A stretch of 64,000 nt of DNA from Pseudobdellovibrionaceae bacterium (GTDB taxonomy: Bacteria > Bdellovibrionota > Bdellovibrionia > Bdellovibrionales > UBA1609). The notes under the pieces were generated by a model. That model saw only the letters and a program-made list of their open reading frames with translations. It had not been told where the DNA came from and did not search any database. Of this stretch, positions 8,498 to 15,939 are shown one piece after another; the stretch's first letter is position 1, and every line of letters starts with the position of its first letter. The stretch lies in assembly GCA_020635075.1 (NCBI GenBank), contig JACKAM010000001.1:1-64000 (forward strand), in the 5' to 3' direction. The position numbers and the translations under genes are program-made.

Positions 8498-8602
8498 TTA
8501 CAGAACAAAGAGGAAAACAACACCCGCATAGGCAATGGTGCTGACCAAAATGATGTAGAATAACTTTTTTGCGAGAATGTCGCCCGGATCACTGTTGCTC
8601 AT
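8498..8602 (-). CDS. 34-residue single-span membrane peptide in the cox operon
   Basis: A short frame encodes MSNSDPGDILAKKL followed by a hydrophobic helix (FYIILVSTIAYAGVVFLFVL) running to the stop. It has an ATG behind GGGAGAT and fits neatly between the cytochrome c and coxB genes, with 14- and 21-base gaps. The cytosolic N-terminus followed by one helix resembles other tiny oxidase accessory subunits (such as CcoQ- or CydX-like peptides) in architecture only; I see no sequence match. A role in assembly or stability of the oxidase is inferred from position. Confidence 0.65.
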   Translation of the reverse strand: MSNSDPGDILAKKLFYIILVSTIAYAGVVFLFVL

Positions 8603-8616
8603 TCTAATCTCCCGTC

Positions 8617-9291
8617 TTATTGAAGTGTATAGATGTGAGCCAGCACATCTTTCATCGATTGATCATCTGGAAGCATATTAGCCATGGGAGCCATGGTGGC
8701 GCCAGTCGCGTCTTTTTCGACATTGGCCCCACGTCGCCCGTGCTTAAAATTGTTGAGCTGAGCAAACAGGTACCAGTCGCTCTGACCGACCAGAGGCGGA
8801 GCATTCATCGGCTGCATTCCTTTGCCGTCGGCCCCATGGCAAGCAATACAGACGGCGAATTTTTCGGCGCCACTGGTGGCGTCACCATCGGTTATGGTCT
8901 GAGGGGGCTTTCCGGGTTTGATGTTCGATACGTATTTGGCAATGGCCTCAACGTCACCTTCATAGCGAAGCATACGAGCAATGGGACGCATCTTCAGGCC
9001 CGCGTAGTCACCGGGATGAGAGCCGCGGCCACCATCTCTGAATTTGTTTAAGGTGTTGACCAGATACCATTCTGGAAGACCCGCGATGGCTGGAGCCTGA
9101 AGGTTTTGTCTTCCTTCCCCAGTAGTGCCGTGGCAGGACCTACAAAGTTTAAACAAAGATTGTCCCCTGTCATTTGCCGCTGTTGCCTTGTGCTGGAATA
9201 CCAAGCATCCGACCAGGGCAACAAGAAGGACGGTGCCTTCTTTGCTGAACCAGGTGGTGCGAACAGACGAATCCCCTGAAACGATGTTCAC
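8617..9291 (-). CDS. Exported diheme cytochrome c (c4/c553-like)
   Basis: The 224-residue product has an N-terminal hydrophobic export signal (TVLLVALVGCLVF) and two class I cytochrome c domains, each with a CXXCH haem site: CRSCH at residues 50-54 and CIACH near 147-151. Sixth-ligand methionines are present in LKMRPIARM and ATMAPMANM. The tandem-domain layout resembles cytochrome c4. The start is GTG at 9291 behind AGGAGAAG. As first gene of the cox operon it is the likely electron donor to the CuA centre of CoxB, which lacks its own cytochrome domain. The start lies about 135 bases from the divergent Rrf2 gene. Confidence 0.92.
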   Translation of the reverse strand: MNIVSGDSSVRTTWFSKEGTVLLVALVGCLVFQHKATAANDRGQSLFKLCRSCHGTTGEGRQNLQAPAIAGLPEWYLVNTLNKFRDGGRGSHPGDYAGLKMRPIARMLRYEGDVEAIAKYVSNIKPGKPPQTITDGDATSGAEKFAVCIACHGADGKGMQPMNAPPLVGQSDWYLFAQLNNFKHGRRGANVEKDATGATMAPMANMLPDDQSMKDVLAHIYTLQ

Positions 9292-9324
9292 ATTCTTCTC
9301 CTATGCGTTGTTGAAAAATCCCAA

Positions 9325-9337
9325 TTGATGTAATCAA
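9325..9337. promoter_or_regulatory. Palindrome in the cox/Rrf2 divergent promoter region
   Basis: TTGAT-GTA-ATCAA is a perfect 5+5 inverted repeat lying 34 bases upstream of the cytochrome c start and 88 bases upstream of the Rrf2 start. It looks like an FNR half-site pair (TTGAT/ATCAA) but with a 3-base rather than the canonical 4-base spacer. It is flanked by an outer CCAATT...AATTGG repeat (9321-9353). A binding site for the Rrf2 protein or an FNR-type regulator is plausible but unproven. Confidence 0.45.
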
Positions 9338-9425
9338 GCTTTCGTTTAATTGGTACTTTTTTTGTGTGATTTAATTTAAGGTGAAGCCAATATATGGGTC
9401 AAGAAATTGGTTAAGGATTATATTG

Positions 9426-9878
9426 ATGACTATATCGGCATTGGATGAATACTCCATCCGAATTTGCCTGCGCTTGGCAACCTGCGACAAGAGTCCCCTT
9501 TCAGCCGCTGAAGTGGCCGAAATGGAAGATGTTTCGCCAGAGTACGCACGCAAAGTTTTGACTTCCCTTGTCCATGGCGGGCTGGTGAAGTCTGTTCGAG
9601 GCAAGCAGGGGGGATATGTTTTGAGTTCACCCCCTCCGAGTACCTTCCTGAGTGATATTTTAAAAGCCGTCCATCCTGAGAAGGAAGAGATCTGCAACTA
9701 CTGCGAGAAATTCCGAGGTCACGAGTCCGATTGCGTTTTGTCTGAGGAGTGCACCCTGAGACCCGTTTGGCAGGCCGTCTCTGATGCCATCGAAGGGGTT
9801 TTGGGCCAGATGAGTCTTGCCGATTTGATGAAATCCGAGAATCAGGTCACCCTTCTCCTTCGCCAATTAGGTCGCTAA
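9426..9878 (+). CDS. Rrf2-family transcriptional regulator with clustered cysteines
   Basis: This 150-residue protein has the Rrf2 winged-helix layout: the N-terminal helix ALDEYSIRICLRLA, the recognition region VSPEYARKVLTSLVHGGLVKSVRGKQGGY (shown by its core QGGY wing), and a C-terminal segment with four cysteines in C-x2-C-x10-C-x5-C spacing. Rrf2 proteins such as IscR and NsrR bind an Fe-S cluster with such cysteines and sense iron-sulfur status, NO or redox state. The ATG at 9426 is preferred because AAGG lies 9 bases upstream. It is divergent from the cytochrome oxidase operon, so regulation of respiration by this protein is likely (inference). Confidence 0.88.
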   Translation: MTISALDEYSIRICLRLATCDKSPLSAAEVAEMEDVSPEYARKVLTSLVHGGLVKSVRGKQGGYVLSSPPPSTFLSDILKAVHPEKEEICNYCEKFRGHESDCVLSEECTLRPVWQAVSDAIEGVLGQMSLADLMKSENQVTLLLRQLGR

Positions 9879-9920
9879 GGGAAGGCTTGACTCCTGGCGC
9901 CATTTCCCCCACATTCGGCC

Positions 9921-11393
9921 ATGGACAAGGTTTCCCCGGGCATTATTCTCATCCGTTACAGCTCTGAGGTCGTCATTAAAGGGCGACCGGCCAAAGCAAG
10001 GTTTGCCACTCGTGTTAGGCGCCACATCCGCAAACTGGCTCGCTTGAACCAACTGGAGTGCGAGCTCATCAAAGGATTCAATTGTTTGGTTCTAAAATCA
10101 CCTCAGGCAGAGGAGTTTATTCCTTTGCTCAAGCGGGTCTTCGGCATTGGTCTGTTTTGTCCAGTGGTGGGAACTTGCGGGGCCGATTTAGATGAAATCC
10201 TGAAGGTTGGATTAGAGATCTTCAGGGAGAGGATTCAGGGCAAGACTTACGCTGTGCGGGCGAAAAAGGTGGGGACCAGTTCGGTTCCCCGCCGTCAGGT
10301 GGAGATTCAATTGGGATCGGTTCTGAACCCCTTTGGCACTGTCAACCTAACGGAACCAGAGGTAACCGTACACGTGGATGTTAATAACGACGAAGTGTTG
10401 TTTTACTGCCAAAGAATTCGCGGCGCGGGAGGCCTTCCCTGTGGCTCTCAGGGATCAGCTTTGGCCCTGATGTCGGGCGGTTTTGATTCGGCCGTTGCTG
10501 CCTGGCGGATCATGCGGCGGGGAGTTGCCGTGCACTTTTTGTTTTGCAATCTTGGAGGAGCCGCCTATGAGCGCAGCGTCCTCCAGGTGACGAAGGTATT
10601 GTGCGAATTGTGGGGTCGGGCCTATTACCCTCGCTTCTATAGCGTCGATTTTGGCCAAATTGCCCAAGAACTCCGCCGTGAAGTCGGCGGGGCTGGTCAG
10701 CAGGTTGCATTGAAACGCAAGATGTATGAAGTAGCCAGTCGGTTGGGCGAGGAGTTGGAAGTGGATGCCCTGATCACTGGCGAAGCCATTGGCCAGGTTT
10801 CCTCGCAAGTATTGCGCAACCTCAAATTGATTGAGGAAAAGGCGACACTGCCGGTGTTGCGTCCTTTGGTTGGTATGGACAAAGAAGAGATCATGGCGGA
10901 GGCAAAACATGTGGGAACAGCGGTTCTCTCTGAAAAAATCCGCGAGTTTTGTGGTTTGGGTGGAGAAAAGCCCATGATCTCCGGCCGGCGGGATAAAGTC
11001 GAACCAGGTGAGGCTCGCTTGAGCCAGGAATTGGTAGATGACTGTTTGGAAAATCTAAAAAAGCGTGACATTCACGCGGTGGATGGAGTCACTTTGCGCA
11101 AAGATTTTTTATTTGTCGAGGCGGTTCCCAGCGAAGCTGAAGTTATCGATTGTCAGGAAGCCCACATGAGGCGGGATTGGCAGTGGCCTCGCTCGACTCA
11201 CATTGACTGGGAGACTTTGGTGTCGGGCACTCAGAAGCTAGATAAGACCAAAGTTTATGTTGTGTACTGCACCTATGGCACTAAAGCTCCACTCGCAGCC
11301 GAAGTCTTGCAACTGCAAGGCTACGAAGTCTACGCTCTCCGTGGAACCATCAATCAGGTTCGAGAGCTGGCAACACAGACATTGACTCATTAG
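9921..11393 (+). CDS. thiI: tRNA 4-thiouridine synthase ThiI with rhodanese domain
   Basis: The 490-residue enzyme uses ATP and persulfide sulfur to make 4-thiouridine at tRNA position 8; in some bacteria it also supplies thiazole sulfur. Domains in order: an N-terminal ferredoxin-like and THUMP region (about 1-165), a PP-loop ATPase with SGGFDS at 185-190, and a C-terminal rhodanese-like domain (about 400-490). The catalytic cysteines are present: Cys344 in EFCGLGG and Cys450 in VVYCTYG, matching the pair used by Escherichia coli ThiI. Length matches the long, rhodanese-containing form. It lies 42 bases after the Rrf2 gene on the same strand and may be co-transcribed with it. Confidence 0.93.
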   Translation: MDKVSPGIILIRYSSEVVIKGRPAKARFATRVRRHIRKLARLNQLECELIKGFNCLVLKSPQAEEFIPLLKRVFGIGLFCPVVGTCGADLDEILKVGLEIFRERIQGKTYAVRAKKVGTSSVPRRQVEIQLGSVLNPFGTVNLTEPEVTVHVDVNNDEVLFYCQRIRGAGGLPCGSQGSALALMSGGFDSAVAAWRIMRRGVAVHFLFCNLGGAAYERSVLQVTKVLCELWGRAYYPRFYSVDFGQIAQELRREVGGAGQQVALKRKMYEVASRLGEELEVDALITGEAIGQVSSQVLRNLKLIEEKATLPVLRPLVGMDKEEIMAEAKHVGTAVLSEKIREFCGLGGEKPMISGRRDKVEPGEARLSQELVDDCLENLKKRDIHAVDGVTLRKDFLFVEAVPSEAEVIDCQEAHMRRDWQWPRSTHIDWETLVSGTQKLDKTKVYVVYCTYGTKAPLAAEVLQLQGYEVYALRGTINQVRELATQTLTH

Positions 11394-11409
11394 GCCGGAG
11401 GCCCCTTTC

Positions 11410-11440
11410 TTGACATCGGCTAAGTGGGTCGGGGCATACT
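11410..11440 (+). promoter_or_regulatory. Possible promoter giving a leaderless radical SAM mRNA
   Basis: TTGACA at 11410-11415 and CATACT at 11435-11440 are separated by 19 bases, longer than optimal. The expected transcription start, 6-7 bases past the -10 box, coincides with the ATG at 11447, which has no Shine-Dalgarno sequence. This would give a leaderless transcript. Weak evidence. Confidence 0.35.
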
Positions 11441-11446
11441 TAGTGG

Positions 11447-12775
11447 ATGGACAATCGAGCAGAACCAAGTGATTTGCCTGCTGCTTTTTGCGTGTTGCCT
11501 TGGACCCAAATCGCCACAACAGTAAAAGGATTTACCCGCCTTTGTTGTTTTGCCAAGAATCTGCGTGATCAGCAAGGTCGTCGCCTCCTGCTGACGAAGA
11601 GTGTGGCCTTATCCGACATTTGGAACTCCGAAGCCTACCGCCAGGTCCGGCGGCAGATGTTGAGTGGCTCCCTGCCGAAGGACTGTGAGCATTGTCAGCG
11701 CCATGAGAGCGGGGGGCTTCTCAGTAAGCGGCAGAAGTACAATCGGCAAAGACCTGAATGGGCTGGTGATTTTGCAAGCCTGATAGCCGCCACTGATGCG
11801 GATGGAGCTCTTCATCGCCCGCCCCGAGTGTTTGACCTTCGACTCGGAAATGTATGTAACTTGAAATGCGTCATGTGCAGACCGGAGCTGTCCAGCAAAT
11901 GGGAGGGGGATTATAGGAGCCTGAGAGAGAGTCAGTTCGTTCTTCCACAGTCAGTCCAAGAGCACTTGTCGTGGACGCTGGATGATAACGAGGGAAATAA
12001 CGACTGGTTTGCTGATGGCAAGGTGATTGATTTTTTCCGCGGAAACTTGGGTCATGTGCGACAACTTTATTTTTCTGGTGGAGAGCCTTTGTTGTCTTCG
12101 AGTCATCGGGAGCTAGTGAATCTTTGCATTGAGTCCGGATATGCTAAAAACATTGAGTTGATTTATGATACCAATGGGCTGGGGATTTCAGAGGAGTGGT
12201 TGAAGATTTGGTCACAGTTTGGCGGTATTGATATTCATATCTCCATTGATGGTTTAGGTGAGAAATACGAGTACATCCGCTTCCCAGGCAAGTTTGTTGA
12301 ATTCGAAAAGGCAGCTCGGGCCCTGGCTGAATGGGAATTCAGCGGCAAAAAGGTGCGGATCCTGGTCACCCTTCAAGCTCTGAATATTCTGGATCAGGCG
12401 GAGATCCTAGACTGGTACTGGACTTTGTTTGGTCGGGAGTCTCAGATTCGCCATAGTATCGTTTTTGGCCAGGTGCGATGGCCCGAATGCCTGTCGCCAA
12501 GAATTTTACCTCTGGAGGGTCGTCGCCGGGCATTTCAAAAGGCGGAAGATTATGCCCACAAGTTGTTAGCCTCTGGGGTGCCGAAGTCAGAGCTTTTTCC
12601 TTTAGGTGATCTTGGGCGGAGAATGGAATTTTGCTTTGAGGACACCCAGGGTGGAAACAAAAGGGTAGAGGACTTCCTTGTCTACCTTGGTCAACTGGAT
12701 CAAGTGCGCGGAACCTGTTGGCAAAAGACCTTCCCAGAATTGGCCGGACTCATCGAGGAGGTGGGACGTGGCTAA
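11447..12775 (+). CDS. Twitch-domain radical SAM protein, copy 1
   Basis: This 442-residue protein carries the radical SAM motif CNLKCVMC (Cys137, 141, 144), which binds the [4Fe-4S] cluster that cleaves S-adenosylmethionine. Downstream radical SAM strand motifs are visible: FSGGEPL (SAM amino-group binding), YDTNGL and HISIDG. The N-terminal 90 residues hold four further cysteines (15, 33, 80, 83) conserved in copy 2, a likely auxiliary cluster of twitch/SPASM type placed N-terminally. Substrate is unknown; relatives modify peptides or sugars. The next gene overlaps it by 8 bases. It is clearly homologous over its whole length to 12768-14123. Confidence 0.85.
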   Translation: MDNRAEPSDLPAAFCVLPWTQIATTVKGFTRLCCFAKNLRDQQGRRLLLTKSVALSDIWNSEAYRQVRRQMLSGSLPKDCEHCQRHESGGLLSKRQKYNRQRPEWAGDFASLIAATDADGALHRPPRVFDLRLGNVCNLKCVMCRPELSSKWEGDYRSLRESQFVLPQSVQEHLSWTLDDNEGNNDWFADGKVIDFFRGNLGHVRQLYFSGGEPLLSSSHRELVNLCIESGYAKNIELIYDTNGLGISEEWLKIWSQFGGIDIHISIDGLGEKYEYIRFPGKFVEFEKAARALAEWEFSGKKVRILVTLQALNILDQAEILDWYWTLFGRESQIRHSIVFGQVRWPECLSPRILPLEGRRRAFQKAEDYAHKLLASGVPKSELFPLGDLGRRMEFCFEDTQGGNKRVEDFLVYLGQLDQVRGTCWQKTFPELAGLIEEVGRG

Positions 12776-14123
12776 GCAAGAGAAACCCCATCCCTATCCT
12801 CCCGGTTTGCCATCTTCCTTTTGTTATTTGCCCTGGGTTCAGTTTGGCACAACAGTGGGGGGCTTCCCTCGCCTTTGTGCCAATACTCCCTCCCTGAGAG
12901 ACGAAAGTGGTGAGCGGTTACAGGTCTCTTGCTCCCTGGGGGTTGATGAAGTGTGGAACGGGGAGCAGATGAAGGCCATTCGTCGGCAGATGATTTCTGG
13001 ACAGTTGCCAGAAATCTGCCGTCGCTGTTCTGATATGGAGAGTTCCGGTCTTGAATCCAAAAGACTCAAGATGATTCACCTAAAGCCTGAGTGGGCAGGG
13101 GATCCCAAAGACCTGTTACGGGAAACTGGGGAAGACGGCCATCTCCAGGCTGGTCCGCGCTCATTTAATCTACGCCTTGGAAATGTCTGCAACCTGAAGT
13201 GCGTGATGTGCCGCCCAGACTTTTCCTCAAAGTGGCAGGGTGATTTTACAAGATTGTTTACAGAAGGCCTGGCAATTCCCCCTTCGGCTGCGGAGCATCT
13301 TGGTTTCCCTGGCGAAGGCAAGCAGGGAGATCACCGTTGGTACGAGGAATCTCGGGTTTTTGAGTTTCTCAAGAGTTCCCTGCCGTCGACAAAACAGTTC
13401 TATTTTTCGGGCGGGGAGCCCATGATGACCAAGCTTCACGGCGATCTGATTGATCACTGTCTAGAGACGGGTCATTGTCGACATATTCATTTGATGTACG
13501 ACACCAATGGGTTGTTTATTAATGAAGATTGGTTAAGAAAATGGGAGCGGTTCGAAACGGTCGATATTCATTTGTCGGTGGACGGGGTCGGCCCAAAATA
13601 CGAATACATCCGCTACCCGGGAAAGTGGGAACAGCTGAACCAGGTCGCTCGTCTGCTGAGTCAGTGGCAGGCTCCCGGTGCGACGGTGAGAATTTTGGTG
13701 ACTCAGCAGCTACTGAATGCTTTGGACGGAGACGAAATCTTGAGTTGGTATTTGGATGTGTTTGGAAGTGATGCGGATGTTCGCTACCAAATCGTATGGA
13801 ATCTGGTCGAGTGGCCCGAGTGCTTGACCAGTCATTTGGCGGCCCCCTCGATTAAGGAGAAGGCCTGGCACAAAATGGAAGAGTTGGTGAGATCAATCAA
13901 GGTCAATTGGCCCGAAGAGGCCGGTGAATTTAAGAACTCAGCTCAGGCCTTTTTGCTGCGAGATTTGCAGAGGCGTTGGCATTATGCTTTTGAAAAAAAA
14001 CAAGAAATCAATGAAGGCCTCAGAGAGTTTGTTCAGTACTTAAATGCTCTCGATCAGATTCGGGGAACAGATTGGCAATCGACCTTTCCCGAGTTAGCGG
14101 CCTTAATTCAGGCGGAGTTGTAG
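12768..14123 (+). CDS. Twitch-domain radical SAM protein, copy 2
   Basis: This 451-residue paralogue of the preceding gene has the radical SAM motif CNLKCVMC at Cys141, 145, 148, plus FSGGEPM, YDTNGL and HLSVDG. Extra cysteines at 19, 37, 84 and 87 align with those of copy 1 at a constant offset of 4, so the first 150 residues align without gaps. The start is GTG at 12768, 6 bases after GGAGG; the frame is open further upstream but overlaps copy 1 too far. Tandem duplication with divergence suggests two related but distinct reactions, or a heterodimer. It is followed immediately by a methyltransferase gene. Confidence 0.85.
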   Translation: MAKQEKPHPYPPGLPSSFCYLPWVQFGTTVGGFPRLCANTPSLRDESGERLQVSCSLGVDEVWNGEQMKAIRRQMISGQLPEICRRCSDMESSGLESKRLKMIHLKPEWAGDPKDLLRETGEDGHLQAGPRSFNLRLGNVCNLKCVMCRPDFSSKWQGDFTRLFTEGLAIPPSAAEHLGFPGEGKQGDHRWYEESRVFEFLKSSLPSTKQFYFSGGEPMMTKLHGDLIDHCLETGHCRHIHLMYDTNGLFINEDWLRKWERFETVDIHLSVDGVGPKYEYIRYPGKWEQLNQVARLLSQWQAPGATVRILVTQQLLNALDGDEILSWYLDVFGSDADVRYQIVWNLVEWPECLTSHLAAPSIKEKAWHKMEELVRSIKVNWPEEAGEFKNSAQAFLLRDLQRRWHYAFEKKQEINEGLREFVQYLNALDQIRGTDWQSTFPELAALIQAEL

Positions 14124-14861
14124 GTGGAGGATAGAACATATCAAATCGAAGCTCAGGTTGAGTCCGACCACTGGTGGTTCCGGGCGCGCCGTGACTTGAT
14201 TGCCGGCTACCTTCATCAACTCAACCTCAATGATCAAACGGAAATCCTAGATGTCGGTTCCAGCACGGGCACCAACCTTCGATTGCTTCAGGAAATGGGT
14301 TTTCAAAAGTACCAAGGAGTGGACACGAGCCAAAGTTCGGTAGACTGGTGTCGGGAAAAGAAGTTGGGCTTTGTATCATTGGGGGATGCCCAGGATCTCC
14401 CCTTTGCTGAAGCGGCCTTTGATGTGGTGCTGGCCACCGACGTTCTTGAACACTTGGGCGATGATCTCAAAGGGGCGCAAGAACTCTATCGTGTTCTACG
14501 GCCCGGGGGTTGGGCCCTGGTGACCGTACCCACTTTTCAGTCGCTTTGGGGCAAGCAGGATGAGGTTTCCCTTCACAAGCGCAGGTATCGTCTTTCCCAA
14601 GTGGCGAAGATCTGTTTACAAGCGGGTTTCGAAGTGCGGGAAAAGTACTATTTTAATTTCCTGTTGTTTGCCCCCATCTGGTTGGCGCGTCAGGTTTTGA
14701 AGCGAATTCCCAATCGCATCGAAAGTGAAAATCAGGTCAATACGCCACTGATGAACAAAGTGCTTTATCGGGTTTTTTCCTTTGATCTTAGTGTGGCCCC
14801 TTGGATCAAAGCTCCTGTCGGGGTGTCGGCCTTCTTGCTCCTGCAAAAGCCCCAGAAATAG
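14124..14861 (+). CDS. Class I SAM-dependent methyltransferase
   Basis: The 245-residue protein has the Rossmann-type methyltransferase motif I ILDVGSSTGTNLRLL, the acidic residue after strand 2 (YQGVDTS), motif LPFAEAAFDVVLATDVLEHL (post-I to motif II) and LRPGGWALVTVP (motif III region). The C-terminal third is hydrophobic (FNFLLFAPIWLA) and may contact the membrane. GTG directly abuts the stop of the radical SAM gene (TAG-GTG), implying coupling. Substrate is unknown; in context it may methylate the same glycan, lipid or peptide that the radical SAM pair and glycosyltransferase handle. Confidence 0.85.
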   Translation: MEDRTYQIEAQVESDHWWFRARRDLIAGYLHQLNLNDQTEILDVGSSTGTNLRLLQEMGFQKYQGVDTSQSSVDWCREKKLGFVSLGDAQDLPFAEAAFDVVLATDVLEHLGDDLKGAQELYRVLRPGGWALVTVPTFQSLWGKQDEVSLHKRRYRLSQVAKICLQAGFEVREKYYFNFLLFAPIWLARQVLKRIPNRIESENQVNTPLMNKVLYRVFSFDLSVAPWIKAPVGVSAFLLLQKPQK

Positions 14862-14952
14862 CTCCGCCCAAGGTCCAGATATGTTGCCATTGTCCTCGCC
14901 TCAGGGAGTGGGGACCGTGGACATATTTTGCGCAAGGACGTAGAATTTTGTT

Positions 14953-15939
14953 ATGCGTCGTGGAATATCCATAGTCTTACCTGTTTACAATGAGCGGGAG
15001 TCCATTGGTCCGTTACTTAAGGAATTGGACCCGGTTGTGTCGACCTTGAACTATGAGGTTGAAGTCATCGCTGTTAATGACGGCAGCCGGGATGGAACCA
15101 CCGAAGAGCTGGATCGACTGGCGGGAGATTATCCCTACTTAAAGATAATTCACTTTCGCAAAAACGAAGGACAGACTGCAGCCTTCGATGCCGGATTTCA
15201 GTACAGTCAATTTGAAATCGTCATCACCATGGATGCCGACGGACAAAACGATCCAGCTGATATCCCTAAGATGGTGGCCCTCATCGAAGAAGGCTGTGAT
15301 TTTGTTTCCGGATGGCGGCGCAAGAGAAGGGACTCTTGGTTGCGAACCATTCCTTCACGCTTGGCGAACCGTTTGATCCGCCTGGTGACCGGGACTCACC
15401 TTCATGATCTGGGCTGTTCACTGAAAGCCTATCGCTCGGAATTCGTCAAAGAGCTCAGGTTGTTTGGGGAGATGCACCGGTTTATTGGTGTCCTCATGGT
15501 GCAGTCGGGAGCCCGCACTCAGGAGATGGAAGTCAATCATCGGCCTCGTGAATTGGGCCAATCCAAGTATGGTATCTTTCGCACCTTTAAAGTTCTGGTC
15601 GACCTGGTAACAGTCTGGTTTATGCGCGGATTTGGTCAGAAACCTAGCTATGTGTTTTCAGGAGTTGGGGGACTACTCTTGGCCTCCAGTGTTCTGCTCT
15701 CGATTTTTGTGCTCTGGCAGAAATTCCAGTTTGGCTATTGGGTACACCGCAACCCTTTGTTTATGATAGGGATCTTTATTGCCTTGGCGGGCATTCAATT
15801 TGTTGGCTTGGGTTTGCTCGCTGAAATTTCCATCCGCACCTATCACGATGCTGCCCAGGTTCCCACCTACCGCATCGCCCGCCTGACGGGATTTGATCAA
15901 GACCAGCAGGACAATCTCCGGCGGTTGGCGAATCAATAA
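14953..15939 (+). CDS. Membrane-anchored family 2 glycosyltransferase (DPM1/ArnC-like)
   Basis: This 328-residue protein has a GT-A catalytic domain: IVLPVYNERESI at the N-terminus, VNDGSRDGT, and MDADGQNDP supplying the DXD-type metal/nucleotide site. Two C-terminal transmembrane helices follow (GVGGLLLASSVLLSIFVLW and IGIFIALAGIQFVGLGLLAEI). This layout is that of polyprenyl-phosphate glycosyltransferases (DPM1, ArnC, GtrB), which load a sugar onto a lipid carrier at the cytosolic face. A 91-base gap separates it from the methyltransferase. Its stop overlaps the next start as TAATG, so it is coupled with the asparagine synthetase gene. Confidence 0.9.
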   Translation: MRRGISIVLPVYNERESIGPLLKELDPVVSTLNYEVEVIAVNDGSRDGTTEELDRLAGDYPYLKIIHFRKNEGQTAAFDAGFQYSQFEIVITMDADGQNDPADIPKMVALIEEGCDFVSGWRRKRRDSWLRTIPSRLANRLIRLVTGTHLHDLGCSLKAYRSEFVKELRLFGEMHRFIGVLMVQSGARTQEMEVNHRPRELGQSKYGIFRTFKVLVDLVTVWFMRGFGQKPSYVFSGVGGLLLASSVLLSIFVLWQKFQFGYWVHRNPLFMIGIFIALAGIQFVGLGLLAEISIRTYHDAAQVPTYRIARLTGFDQDQQDNLRRLANQ

